From Citrus sinensis (taxonomy: Eukaryota > Streptophyta > Magnoliopsida > Sapindales > Rutaceae), in NCBI RefSeq assembly GCF_022201045.2, contig NC_068563.1, positions 29,671,001 through 29,735,000 of the forward strand: DNA of 64,000 nt, given 5' to 3'. Under the pieces are notes generated by a model, which ran no database searches, was not told the origin of the DNA, and was given only the letters and a program-made list of their open reading frames with translations. Positions 25,484-37,544 of this stretch are shown piece by piece (within the stretch, counting starts at the first letter, position 1; the number at the start of each line of letters is the position of its first letter). Made by a program: the position numbers and the translations under genes.

Positions 25484-27112
25484 ATGACCATGACTGCACT
25501 CCAACCTCATCACCGGCTGTCCACGTGTCACCGTCACCCCACCACCAACCCCATCACCGGCTTCTGCGCCTCCTGCCTCCGCGAACGCCTCTCCACCATG
25601 GAAGACTCCGTCACCCCCACAGCAACAAGCCCCGGCCTCCGCCGCACCAAATCTCACTCCTCCTCCTCCTCCTCCTCCTCCTCCTCCAACAACAACCTAC
25701 CAAACGGCGCTTCCACGTCGGAGCCACGCCGCAAATCCAGCGACGTTGGGCCCCACCCCAACACCCTCTCCAACCTCTTCTCCCTCGCCGACGACGGCGA
25801 ATCAAAACCCCTGATAAAGCGTCGTGACCCTGTAACTAACGCAGTCGTTGTGTTGAAAGAAGGAGAAGATGAAGATGACGAGGACGGCGAGTTCAGAACG
25901 ATGAAGGAGTTCATAGATCTTGAATTGGAAAGGAAAAATGGCAGCAGCAGATTCAGTTTCTGGGAAAGTACTGCTTCGGCTTTCAGCAAGAAGTTACTAA
26001 AATGGAAGCAGAAGCAGCAACAAAGGAACAACAAGAAAGAAAGCGAGGGTTATGTTGCCGCTCCCGGGAGAGCGACAGTAGAGACGGGGTCAGAAATTGG
26101 ACTGCACGGGTATTTTGGGAGGAGATCCTGCGACCCGGATCCGAGATTATCAGTTGATAATGGGAGGTATTCGTTTGATGAGCCGAGGGCTTCGTGGGAC
26201 GGGTACTTGATTGGCAAGGCTTATCCAAGGCTTCTCGCGCCGCCATTGGCTATTGTTGATGAGAAGGACAAGGAGAAGGAGAAAGAGAGTGAGGGGAATG
26301 AAGAAGAGAAGAGTCCCGGTGGATCGGAGCAGACGAGAGATTATTATGGGGCATTGGGTATGCTGAGGAGGAGGAGGAGTTTTGATAAGTCCAGTTCGGG
26401 TAAGAGAGCCGGGTTTTTCGATGTTGATGAGGTTAATGGTAGTAGTAATAATAATAATAAATCGGGGATATCAAATGCGAAGGTGTCCCCTGAAACTGTT
26501 GGATTGTTTCACGGGGCGAAGTTGTTGGTTACAGAGAAAGAGTTGAGGGATTCGAATTGGTATTCGATCAAAGATTATCGTGCTGAGTGTGTTGCATCTG
26601 ATTCTAAGAATGTGGGTTATGTTGGTGGGGAAGTTACTGAGAAGGGATTCAAGTTTAAGAAGTCGTTGAGGTGGCGAAATGTGTTGAATATGTGGGGGTT
26701 TATGCAGAAGAGGAATGAGGGTAAATGTGTGGATGAAGAGAGGCTCCATGGAGGGAAATTGAATGCGGTTGATGGGCTATTGGTGCAAAAGCTGAAGAGG
26801 GTAGCCAATGGAGAAGCAAATACTGGTACTGTTAGTGAGAAGCTTGTTCGTAGTTACAGTGTTAGCGCTAGGAGTTCGTTCCAAGTGGATGGATCTTTCA
26901 ATTGTGTGAATGGTGTTGAGGCAAAGGAGAATGGTGGGGGGGATAAAGATGAGCTTGTGCTGCAAAGGAACAGGAGTACCACATATTCTCCAAGTAACCT
27001 TGATAATGGGCTATTGAGGTTCTACTTGACACCAGTGAGGAGCTACAGGAGAAGCAAATCTGGAAGAAGTGGGCTAAAGAACCTGCAATCTGTGGCCATG
27101 AATGGCTTGTAA
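25484..27112 (+). CDS. OPL: OCTOPUS-like (DUF740) protein
   Basis: A single-exon gene of 542 residues; the ATG at 25484 is followed by a second in-frame ATG two codons later. The N terminus has the family signature of a Cys/His cluster, STCHRHPTTNPITGFCASCL (13-32), then RERL. A poly-Ser run follows, encoded by a TCC microsatellite, then an acidic stretch (GEDEDDEDGE), the MKEFIDLE motif, a lysine/glutamine-rich segment, and C-terminal Arg/Ser-rich motifs including NGLLRFYLTPVRSYRRSKS. OCTOPUS and its paralogues are plasma-membrane-associated proteins that act in phloem differentiation and brassinosteroid signalling. OCTOPUS itself is longer (over 600 residues), so this is more likely one of the OPL paralogues; neighbours point to the OPL2/OPL4 type. 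A tandem duplication spans its stop codon. Confidence 0.88.
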   Translation: MTMTALQPHHRLSTCHRHPTTNPITGFCASCLRERLSTMEDSVTPTATSPGLRRTKSHSSSSSSSSSSNNNLPNGASTSEPRRKSSDVGPHPNTLSNLFSLADDGESKPLIKRRDPVTNAVVVLKEGEDEDDEDGEFRTMKEFIDLELERKNGSSRFSFWESTASAFSKKLLKWKQKQQQRNNKKESEGYVAAPGRATVETGSEIGLHGYFGRRSCDPDPRLSVDNGRYSFDEPRASWDGYLIGKAYPRLLAPPLAIVDEKDKEKEKESEGNEEEKSPGGSEQTRDYYGALGMLRRRRSFDKSSSGKRAGFFDVDEVNGSSNNNNKSGISNAKVSPETVGLFHGAKLLVTEKELRDSNWYSIKDYRAECVASDSKNVGYVGGEVTEKGFKFKKSLRWRNVLNMWGFMQKRNEGKCVDEERLHGGKLNAVDGLLVQKLKRVANGEANTGTVSEKLVRSYSVSARSSFQVDGSFNCVNGVEAKENGGGDKDELVLQRNRSTTYSPSNLDNGLLRFYLTPVRSYRRSKSGRSGLKNLQSVAMNGL

Positions 27113-27181
27113 AGGTCATCAACCATTCTTCAATGGAATATATGGCTTGTAAAGGTCATCAACCGTTCTTCAATGGAATAT
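27102..27181 (+). repeat. 40-bp tandem duplication over the OPL stop codon
   Basis: Units 27102-27141 and 27142-27181 differ at one base (CCATTC versus CCGTTC). Each begins ATGGCTTGTAAAGG, so the stop codon TAA and its surroundings occur twice, the second in the 3' untranslated region. The near identity points to a recent event. Confidence 0.95.
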
Positions 27182-28899
27182 TTTGTTGTAAAGATATGCA
27201 ATCAACATGTTTCTCCTTGTTTCCTTTCTCTGCTTGGCATGTTTTTTGATAAGTAATAATGGAGCAATGGAACTTGGAGAAATGTTTAGTAACTATTGTT
27301 GATAATTACGTAGCTTAGCATTTGGTTAATTTATGTGGTTTTCTTGTTTGCCTAGTACTTGTAGTAGTGATGGTAGGGTCGTGCCCATATCTTAAGAACG
27401 ATGAAACATTAAAGCATCATTGAATGGCAATTCATAGTTTGTCAAGCTGAACATGCACTGATATGAGCATTTAATGGAACAGATGTTTCAAGAATGTAAG
27501 TGTGGATTATACTTGCTGTTGATTCATGGAGGTTTTGTCTTTCAGATTGAGGGCTCCGTGGCCTGTGTATCGTGAGTACTAATCAGTATCTTATGAAGCT
27601 TGTGGTTGTTCCTCAATACTACTTTGTACAATATATAATGCATGTATATATTCAATATCAACTTGAATTGGAATTTGACAAACATGGATAGTCTCTGCAT
27701 TGTCTTGATGTTTCAAATTACTTACAATTTAACTGCTACTCTATGCTTTCTGGGATATTTTTGCTTCGAGTAGAATTGGATGTGAGCTTATACATTTAAT
27801 TAAATAGCAGCTAAGGCATCTTAATATCCTTGGCAGTTATGGCCACAGCCAGTTAGTAGTACATTTTATTCAGTGAGAGGCATACGCACGCTCAATTCAG
27901 CTTTTTATTTTTGGGTGCTCCTTTACGGCTGTGTTATTGTTAGCAGTTATTTTGGTGGTTGAGCTGCAACCTTGGCTTCTGAAACGAATGTGTAAGATCC
28001 TGCATAGGATCCTACTGAGAAGCCATGGGCCTTGCCCCACGGGGCACGTGCCAACAATTGTTCGTCTGTTTGCTATGTGATTGTATTTTATTAGCTAAAT
28101 GAACCAACCCATTGGAATATCTGCATAGGATCCCATAGCTTCTGCTTGACACTGTTCCCTAGAGTGGCGTCGTGTCAAGTATTCATCCCAATTTTTTATT
28201 TAATAACCTCCAGCATATTACTCCCTATGACACTAGACTTCACAATATAAATTTTATTATGACGATCTTCTGAAAATGGGCTTCGACAACTTTTCAACTT
28301 TATAGCATGATAGGAAACAAGAAGCTTCTCTCCAGCCCACCCTTCGCTGCAATAAAAGAACAAATACCGATAACAAATTTACCTTTAGGAGTCGAGTGAT
28401 TGAACTTAAGATAAGTTTTGTTCATAAAGTCTGGTTTGAACATCATTATTTGGGTAGCTTCAGCTGTTTATCACATTTGTTTCTTCTCAAGATTGGCAAA
28501 ATGGTGAGATTTGGATGAAAGCTAATTGTACCTATGATTTGTTCTAAATGTAATAAGAGTATAATTTCCATTTCAAGGAGTCGAGTTTCGAAGACAACTC
28601 ATAATGAAACAAGAGATCAAATATATCTCTCTTCATCATAAAATAACTTAAATGAAAAGGACATCAAATTTGGTGATCGAGCAAGAAAGTTGATATAGAA
28701 TTACCAAAAGTCATTAACCATTAACATCCTAAAATCAAACATCTCTAGCAATCAAGCCATTGCATGGATCAGCCACACTGTTCTAAGTGTACATACATGA
28801 ACTGATAAGAGTCCTCTCCGGATCGGGGATTTAATTTTTCTTATAATTTCATCCAATAAACACGTTGAATTTTGCTCAGAAAAAGCTTAGACTGCTCAC
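27182..28899. other. 3' flank of the OCTOPUS-like gene, no gene seen
   Basis: Contains the 3' untranslated region of the OCTOPUS-like gene and the 3' flank of the small protein gene on the other strand. No coding frame, RNA gene or clear transposon was seen. Confidence 0.5.
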
Positions 28900-29566
28900 T
28901 CACTCAACATCATATCCCCGCTCTTGGAGCTCTTGAATGACCTCATTCCTCATCCTCAACCACAACTTCTGAGCTTCTAGCTCAAAATGCTTGTCCTGCA
29001 ACTCCTTCTTAACTTTATCAGATTCAATCGTTCCTTTTGGCCCAATAACAGACCCAATCATGCCACCTTTCTTAAGGAACTCTTCCATGGCATCTGTATC
29101 ACCTGGGTACGGAAACTTTATCCTCTCATAGAGGTGAGCTAGCTCCTTTTCCTCCTTTGGCTTTGGCTTCAGTGTCCACCAACCCAACGGTGAAGTTTCG
29201 TTGTAAATCCACGCAACGCCAAACAACGTGTATGTGCAAAGCAAAGCCTTGCCTACCTGCTTCCAAAAGTAATAGTCTTCTTTGCCGAGGCCTATTTTCT
29301 TTAGGTACTTGTTGGCATCAAAGGATTTCAATGCTTCGAAACCTGAAAGATGCAACGGAGTAGGTATATAATTTTACAGTTAATTAGTCAAACTTTTTAT
29401 CGAACAGTTGGAGTGCACTCGATTCAAGCATTTTATAGAACAAATCGGAGGCAGGCAACCTTTTAATTTGTTTAATCGACTTATCAAGTGACGAAACAGT
29501 TTGTTTAGAGATTTTGGGTTCCTGGGTATTACCTGTTTTGGCTCTTTGATATCGTTTGAGAACCAT
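28900..29566 (-). CDS. conserved small single-span membrane protein, function unknown
   Basis: Exons 29566-29533 and 29342-28900 join to 158 residues, starting MVLKRYQRAKTGFEALKS. I do not recognise the family. Visible features are a basic N terminus, one likely membrane helix at about residues 42-58 (GKALLCTYTLFGVAWIY), a Trp/Pro-rich turn (SPLGWWTLKPKPKEEKE), and a charged, probably helical C-terminal half with many Glu, Lys and Arg. Two exons with clean splice sites, no internal stops and a balanced composition argue that it is real. Length, a single helix and a basic start would suit a small subunit or assembly factor of a mitochondrial membrane complex, but this is a guess. Confidence 0.75.
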
Positions 29567-30116
29567 TCTGCCTGCAGATCAGATTCTCGATCAACTTTGT
29601 GAATTTTGATGTCTTGATGACGATTTAAAACGAAGCGGAGGGCGACTGCTTAGAACATGTAATGTTACTTGGACTAATCACAACTCACAAGGACTTAGGG
29701 TCAAATGAAAAATGCTGACGTGGCATAACATGATTGCATGGGAGCTATAAAGTCTACTTCTTTACTACTTGATCTCCTGTACACCCAATTAATTTTTGCA
29801 AAATGGAAACCCACAAGTCAAATTAACTTCCACCATGACAATGTAATTCACAGTAGATTATTTCAATATTAAAGAATAATTTAGGAAAATACATATTATA
29901 AGGTTAAAAAAATTAGTAGAAAATAATGTCACACTTCAATTTACTAAAAAGTCCAGAAATTTGCTTTGATTCACTTGAGGTTCACTTTTTTTCTGACGAC
30001 AATGATTACTCTGTTACACAACATACAAAAACACTACAATGAAGAGAATGTTTTTCTTTAAGCAGAATGAACTTATTTACATAACCAGAGCAGATATATT
30101 GAAGCTTACAACACGA

Positions 30117-32305
30117 TCAACGAAGACTCCCCACTGGCCTTTTATATGTATACCACTTCGACACCAAAAGGTAAGCTCCCATGTTCAAGACACTCAGCAC
30201 CGTTAACAACCAGAAGAAGTAATGGAGGTGACCACGGTTCAAGTTATCCGGTATCCATCCAAGATTGCCGTTCTTGGTACTTATCGAGGTAACAATAGTT
30301 ACAAGCAAAGAGCTCAAGTAGTTCCCAAGCGCAACAGTGGTGAGTGAGAGAGCGGAGCATAGGCTCCTCATGGCATCGGGTGCTTGTTCGTAGAAAAATT
30401 CCAACTGCCCAATGAATGTGAAGACTTCGGCACACCCTATGAGGAAGTATTGTGGAACTTGCCACATTATCGACATTGGCATTTCTGGAAGGTCATAGTA
30501 ATTGTGCTCTCTCACCATTCTGAGTCTTATCAGCTCTAAAACTGCTGCTGCTATCATGGAAAGAATGGATATAAAGAGGCCAATGCCCATCCGCTGCAGC
30601 TGAGTTAGGCCATTTTTGTGACCTGTGAATTTCCTTGTGACTGGGACAATGATTCTGTCATAGATAGGGACCCAAAAGATGACACTGAGAGTGTCAAATA
30701 TAGACAGCGATGCTGGTGGGATCTTGAAGCTAGAGTTCCCAACATGAGTGTCCATTCTTTCACCTTGCAACACAAATAAACTGCTCATCTGACTGTACAC
30801 GGCAGAAAAGATTATGCCAGTGGCCCATATTGGAAGCAACCTTACGATAGCTTTCAGCTCCTCAACTTGGGTAACAGTGCAGAGTCTCCACGGGTTTACG
30901 GACTCCTTTATGTTGTCTGATTGTATCTCTACTGCTGCCTTGTCGAAGAAACTGAAATGGGTAATAGGTAAGAAAGAATAATGTTTAGTTTATTGTAATG
31001 GTTAACATGAGATTATACTGTATCTCTACACCAGCTCTAATGCAAATGCAGCTAATCAGTTAGAGACAAACCTGAAATCTTTCGTGTGATCAAGCTTGCG
31101 GCTACCTGTGATGTTAGACTCAGCATCAGCAGTCTCATATAAAAGAGACTTATCAGCAGGTAGTTCAACTTTGTGTTTCCTTATGGATGCCGCCACCACC
31201 TGACAGATGCGTGTGAGAGGGCTGCCTCCAGGCTTTTGGTTCCTGAACAATCGAGTACCTGAAAAGAAACTTACGACGGCAATTGCCATTGCGACAGCAG
31301 GAATGCCAAATCCCCATCCCCAACCCTCATTATCTTGTATCCAGACAAGTACGGAAGAAGCAATAAGAGCGCCTATATTGATTGAAAAATAAAACCAGTT
31401 GAAGAAAGAGCTCTTGTGCTTTTTCTCAGCTTCATCAGCATCATCAAACTGATCTGCTCCATAAGATGAGACACAGGGCTTAATCCCGCCGGTGCCTAGA
31501 GCTATCAGGTAGAGTGCTACAAAGAAAGTTGCACTCTGTGCATCTGTTACTTGGCAAGTTTCTTCTCCACGAGGACCATGACATACTGGCTTTAAGCCAG
31601 AGACTGATGCCGTCACCGTTAGAAAAGTCATTCCCTGAATGAAAATTAATATTCTTATTAATCACCGAGAAAGAACAAAGATTCAACGAAAACCTTGCTC
31701 CTACAGCTCAGGTTTACCATATTTTGAAAATTTAGACACTGAATGTAATTTTAAGACTCTACCAATTCGATCAAATATGCAAACAAACTCGAGGGAAAGT
31801 AAAACCTTCCCATTTTGTTCAATTAAACACAAGTAGAATGTTAACACCAAGCCACAAGATACCAAGTGCTCCAAGCTAATGAAACTTAGTAACTTACAAT
31901 AACATAAATGATTGAGAAAATGGCAATGGTCCAGTATCTTCCAAGATACGCATCAGCCAGAAAAGCACCAATCAATGGCGTGATGTAGCATGTTCCACTC
32001 CAGTCCAAGACGTTTTTAGAAGCTGTAGAACTGCTCTGATCTAACTGGTGCTTGAAGTAACGCACCAGATTTGTGCTCATCCCATAGTATGCCAATCTTT
32101 CACAACATTCATTTCCTGTTCATTGAAACTAAAACTTAAAACCATTTCCTGGATTTTTACCATTTTCATAGATTAAGAGATAAGCAAAACAAGTACCTAA
32201 AATAAAGGGGCAGGCCTTCCAGGTTCCAGTTTTTGTTTTATCCGCTGGGTTTCCTTTGTAGTCCAATGTCCCATCTTTCGTGTAAATATCTTCTTCTTCT
32301 CCCAT
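30117..32305 (-). CDS. NPF8.2: NPF8/PTR-type proton-coupled peptide transporter
   Basis: Exons 32305-32197, 32115-31898, 31634-31072 and 30951-30117 join to 574 residues, close to the 570 of Arabidopsis PTR1 and PTR5. It is a 12-helix major-facilitator protein of the POT/NPF family that imports di- and tripeptides with protons. Seen in order: [17 protein letters not shown] with the ExxER-type motif of helix 1, [25 protein letters not shown], the PTR signature region [33 protein letters not shown], and [20 protein letters not shown]-type sequence with [17 protein letters not shown]. The start follows a 5' leader that is probably spliced (a donor or acceptor near 32.3 kb and more leader near 32.8 kb). 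NPF8.2 (PTR5) is chosen over NPF8.1 because Arabidopsis PTR5 lies next to an OPL gene and a laccase. Confidence 0.9.
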
Positions 32306-34198
32306 CGCTTTATCAGTTACTTGAAAGCTTGATTATTTCTTTCTCTCTTTCTTTTTGTAGAGATCTATTCAAAAACAGATGTGCCTATCTGCGGTAAACA
32401 TTGTGCACAAAAGTATCTTATAAAGAATCATGCCACGGAACACACGACTATCTATCACTAGCAAATTTAAGCTCATTTGCAAAACAAAATCCATTAGAAA
32501 TCCAGCTGCGCAAAATTAACCCAGTTGATTTTCAGACTCAAGAAAGTAATGATTAAGTGCTTCCTAGAAAACGTACAACGAAGAACTGAATCATTAGAGA
32601 GTTTAAGACGACCCAAGTTCAGAAACCAAAAAAAAATAATAAATTACTTTGACTCATTCACACAAGAACCGATTCAAATCCTCACAACAATAATTCTGTT
32701 GCAGAGGCAAAGCAAAACACACAGTACTACAGCAACCCAGGAAAAATAAATAAATGAATAAATAAACTGAAAAAGAAAAATTGATACCTGAATCTTGGCA
32801 AGTTATGCAATGTATCCAAATGTCCACTCAGAAGCAGCATTAGTTGCACGAGCACTAGACAATACGAGGACTAATTAATAGCATAAAAAATTAGTCACTG
32901 CTCAAGAATGAACTAAGGGTGAGCTCTTATTAGCTGGTCCAATCAATAAACAGTAAAGTTGACGTAGAAAATACAAATGCAGTGGTGGCTGCCTTCTTTG
33001 TTTAGTTAAAGGCTTTGACTTCAATGTTCCTAACACAATGTGAAAGGAAGAAAAGCTTGTAATAATGGGAAGAAAATGAAAGAGATGGATATTATTGGTC
33101 CAATCTATACAAGATACAGCACGGCAAGCAGACTTCACTGCTTACATGTTGATTTCAGAAACTAGGGGAGGCCAAGTCAACGTTTTCGCTTTATCCATAT
33201 ATTGCAAAAATCAAGGGTCATTATGGGGTGCATTCTTAAGGCTAATTGCTAGTAAGTAATGATAATGAGTTTTAACAAAATAATTTGTATAAAAAATGTT
33301 GCATCTTTTCGTATTAGCTAGTCCCTAGCGACTAATTGAAATCTGCAAGTATTTTACAAAAATATGGACATTCATATCCGACCAGTTATTGATCTCACAA
33401 AGCAATATGAATGTTAATACCGCATTATTTAGTTTATATTAAAACTAGATGATGGCAACTACTTTAAAAGCAAGTTAAAATAAAAACAAAATATCGCCTA
33501 CCTTAGTGTATTTTTCAACCCAAATTTATTGTGCAGGAGGAAGTAAACCTCAATTCAAATTCTAACAAGCTTTTGATGGATCTCATCATCTTTAAGACTC
33601 CTAGTTGTTTACTTATACCAAGAATCCAGCTTCATGCTTCTTCACAAGCCAGCCGTAATCATTGAATTAATAATTATTGAGTCTACTTAATTGACTAATT
33701 AATTCGTATTTCTATATGGAACACTCCGTAATCACTTGTTTATTTGTAGCTGCGTGTCTACATCTCCGTTACGTATGGAATCATATGATACAGTGAACAA
33801 TTTTTGAAATAAAATAATTTGAAGGAGAGCGAACATATAAGATTTCAATCAAATAATTTGTTTTTTTTTTTAAATTTATTATTATACAGGATTTTTATGT
33901 ATTAAAAGTATTCTAATAATTAGAGCAATGAAGAATCGTCCGTCCCAATGTGGTCTCCTATTTCTATAGTTAATCCTATTTTCTGATTCATTAATTAAGA
34001 AAAAAAACTAAAAATATTAAAAGTTCTACTAGTTGGAATTAAATGATGAATGTGAGGCTTACTAAATAATCCTGGAATATTTTTAATCAAAAAAAGAAAT
34101 CTCGTATTATTGATTCGATGTGAACAGCTTTGGAATTATCAAGTGTGAATGCAATAAAAATAGTGCAGCTCTTGGGTGTTGAATTTTCCATCAAAATG

Positions 34199-34201
<3 letters not shown>

Positions 34202-34234
<33 letters not shown>
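34202..34234. repeat. (TA)n microsatellite
   Basis: About 16 uninterrupted TA units in intergenic DNA. Confidence 0.95.
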
Positions 34235-34236
<2 letters not shown>

Positions 34237-35715
34237 TTTACAACTGGAAGGAGAGACACGTTTCTCATTTGTTTTGAAGTGTAAAAATTATTCTTAATAA
34301 TAATATATTGACGATTGAACCAAGGATGATGCCCCGTGCCCGGCACTTTGTTTGCAGCTGGCGGTGGGCTTCTTGTTCACACAATCACAATTTACACATA
34401 TTACAGAAAATATTGGAAATATTTCTCAGTAAAGTTTTTCTTGTGTCTGTAATTTTAAAATGCGGACTTAGATAAGCTCTTGATAAAAACTTTCAAAATC
34501 AATGCTGATGTTGTTTTGGGAATGATAATATTAAAACTGTTCAGAATTACTATGTACCAAGATTATGATGGCTAATTATGATGTGTGGACATTAAGATTT
34601 TCTTTTTTTACATTTTTTTACCAAAGGGCAAGTGACTATTGTGAGGGCAGCAGTTCGAGCTCCCACAACGCACATAGGAACTTATTTTTTTCTTTAATTA
34701 TAGTATATAATTAAGTGAATGTAGTTTTTTTTTTCCCGAATTGTGAGTGGTGTAGACACCTCTCGAATGTTAGAGATGGTAAAATTGGGACAGTGCTATA
34801 AAAAAATTAATGTAAACTAGTCGCAGTAATCATCTGATTGAAAAAAAAAAAATCAATTGTAATCTCATATAATATGAGTTGTAATCTAAGCATTAGTCTC
34901 ATATAATTTAAAAAAAAATGGCATTTACCCGAATTTCTACTGGTTAGATCCATGATTTACTAAATTTTGATTCAAGCCTTTACTGGAATTGGGGTTATTG
35001 GCTTGAGGATGGGGCCATTATGAAGAAACAACAAATTTGAAGAGTCTGCAAGTAGAGCTTTATTGCATGGTGTGAATGTTAGTTGCTATTAAGACATCTT
35101 TCAAAATGAATCGCTAGTGCATATTTCATTCCAACCTATTCTTCCATGGGAATTGTATTAATATATTTGTCTAAGAGCAGTGTTATTTAAACAGAAAAAA
35201 TAGACAAAATGAAGACATAATAAACTTTAATTACTATATTTATAAATTAATCAGTTGATGTATTGTTTGTATAATTGTAATGTTATATATATATATATTA
35301 GTCTAGAATTTTAAAATGTAGGAAAAGTTCGTGAAAATTTTAAAACCATAAGATTTTAAAAAACTTAAAACTTAAAATGTTTAAACCTCACAATTTATAC
35401 ATTTTCCCAAACTTTTCCACACTTTCAATTTCTGAATCTTTCGATACCTCTCGGATGTTGCAAAACTAACACAAATTGCTATCTAGAACTCCACTCAAGT
35501 ACTTTTAAATTGGTCCCCAATATGATTGCTTAAAGAACAACCTTTTATACATGATGAAATCATTGTAAAAAGAATAACAAAATCACTTTTCCCCCTTACT
35601 TTGAAAGAGAAAACTACAACGCATTAATTAAATCATTAAAACCCACTTATTAATTAGGAGAATGATCAACATGTGTGATAAAATGATCAAGCCCTAAAAG
35701 TGAAATCTCAGCTTA

Positions 35716-35737
35716 TACACACACACACACACACACA
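35716..35737. repeat. (AC)n microsatellite
   Basis: About 11 AC units in intergenic DNA. Confidence 0.95.
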
Positions 35738-36964
35738 AGGTAATAGGATGATTAGATGAGCTGTTACGTACCCACCCTATAATATAAATCTTTAGCTTTC
35801 AAAAACAAAACTTCCCCACTGCAACAATCCATGAAAAGGATTTCTTAACTACATGCATGCTGCTTGAACTAGTTGGTTTGAATATCTTTAACATGCATTT
35901 TATCGTAGCAAACTCGTCTGCCGCCTCGCTTTTCAGATCTACTCTTCTCGAAGCATGTTTCCATCACATATACATCAAGTGGTGAAAATTTTAAGCCATT
36001 AGTTAAACCACATTAGAATTTACATTAATGATAATGACAACAAATATATTCTTCGTTTGATCATTAATCAAGAATTAAGTGCTTATAGTTGACGTTGAGG
36101 ACTTATAAGCTATTGGGTCAAGCATGTAGTTTATCTAGCATGGTGTTAGATATGTGTAAGATTCCATGTTTGGTTAGTTCCCTCTACTTAGTGGCCGTTT
36201 ATTTATGATCTCTTGTCCTAGTCCATATTTTTTATGAGGCAACCTGTTTGATAATAGTCATTTTTAAGGTTGTTTCCTTCCAACTTTTTTCCGTATAAAA
36301 GTTTGGATGGGGTTGAGGCTCACCTATTAAACACCTAAATTCATTTCTTATTATTACTTAGATTCGAGTAATTAGCTCAAAATACATTCATGATCAATCG
36401 AACTACACCCATAACCCTCTGTTATCAACTAATTCAAACTAAAACCAACAAGGCATGGTAATTATTTTTTAAAAAAATGGAAAAAAAAAAACACACAAAC
36501 ACATGTAACACTCCAAAGAAATTGTGAAAAAAACTTTATAAAATAGTCAAAAGAGCAGCTTTTCACCCCTACATAAAGAATGAAGCTCCAAATCTAAATT
36601 ATCCGCATAAACTAGCTACTCGTCACATTACTCTTTGCAATTAATAATCATATCTTAATTTTCTACATTATACTTTTTAACTTTTTCTAACCAATCACAA
36701 TAGCAATCATGCATATATTTGTCTAGTACCTTTGATTATGATAATCCTGACGACGAAAACAGAACAAAAGGTATTTTTCTTTTTCTTTTTAATCCAAAAC
36801 AACGAAAAGATCAGCTAAAACAAGTGAAAATCAAGTGGGTTGTGTCCAACTTTCGAGCCTAGGTCATATTTTTGACCTAAAAGAGGAACCAATCTACATT
36901 CTGCTACTTGAAAATTGTGGTTAAGTTAGCTGAGGAATGGGTGTACTTTACCCAATACGGTTGG

Positions 36965-36971
36965 ACCAAAC
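36965..36971 (+). promoter_or_regulatory. SMRE/AC-type box, distal
   Basis: ACCAAAC fits ACC(A/T)A(A/C)(C/T), the secondary-wall MYB-responsive element bound by MYB46/MYB83-type factors. It lies about 570 bp upstream of the laccase ATG and is followed by CACCC. Functional use is inferred. Confidence 0.4.
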
Positions 36972-37411
36972 CACCCAGTCAATTGAAAAATGTCACAAAA
37001 GCTCCACACTAGCTTCGCTTCCAAAAGTGTCTTATAACTACTTTGTGTAATAAACAAGAAAAATAATAATAATAAAAGAATTCATGATTTTCATTTTTTT
37101 AATTATTAATTGAGAAAAGAAAACTCGGACCCTTAAAGTTTCGCCTAATCTACATACGGACCCTAATTAGGTGAAATCAATCCTATCACCACGTAGATTT
37201 CTAATAATAGTCTGACGGTATGATATCCGAAATAAACAAAAATAAATAAATTAATTAACGAAAGGGAATTTGTGCCTCCATGGTTGAAACGTTGAGAATC
37301 TACATGTATAGTGGGCCAAACTTAAGAAGTCTAGCGTCATTTTCTCTTATTTTTTTAACATATTTTTGAATGCAGAGCTTGACTCTCAAGTATTCTTTGT
37401 AGACAGTATCT

Positions 37412-37418
37412 ACCTAAC
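37412..37418 (+). promoter_or_regulatory. AC-III/SMRE box, proximal
   Basis: ACCTAAC is the AC-III lignin-gene element and fits the secondary-wall MYB element consensus. It lies 127 bp upstream of the laccase ATG and about 45 bp upstream of a likely TATA box (TTTATAAG, 37458-37465), a typical place for a working element. Confidence 0.5.
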
Positions 37419-37457
37419 TGGTAAAAACGACATGGGAGCAGAGTCTTTGGTGAGCTC

Positions 37458-37465
37458 TTTATAAG
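37458..37465 (+). promoter_or_regulatory. likely TATA box of the laccase gene
   Basis: TTTATAAG stands 80-87 bp before the ATG, which leaves room for a start site about 30 bp downstream and a leader of about 50 bp. There are no competing TATA-like words closer to the gene. Confidence 0.5.
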
Positions 37466-37544
37466 TTGAGTTGGTCGTTTTGCCCAAAGTGCACAAAAAT
37501 AAAATACGATAGAAACTTGAAAGACAGACACTAGGAAGCAGAAA

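Larger units (their letters stand above)
32306..37544. other. 5.2-kb intergenic stretch between NPF8 and laccase
   Basis: Holds the NPF8 leader and promoter (minus strand) on the left and the laccase promoter on the right. Between them are AT-rich DNA, a (TA)n tract at 34202-34234, an (AC)n tract at 35716-35737 and a short SINE-like piece near 34620-34800 with GTTCGAGCTCCC. No gene was seen. Confidence 0.5.

Noticed and set aside
25611-26034. Antisense open frames rich in Arg or Glu in the OCTOPUS-like gene
   Set aside because: They are reverse readings of the TCC microsatellite and acidic stretch of the real gene.
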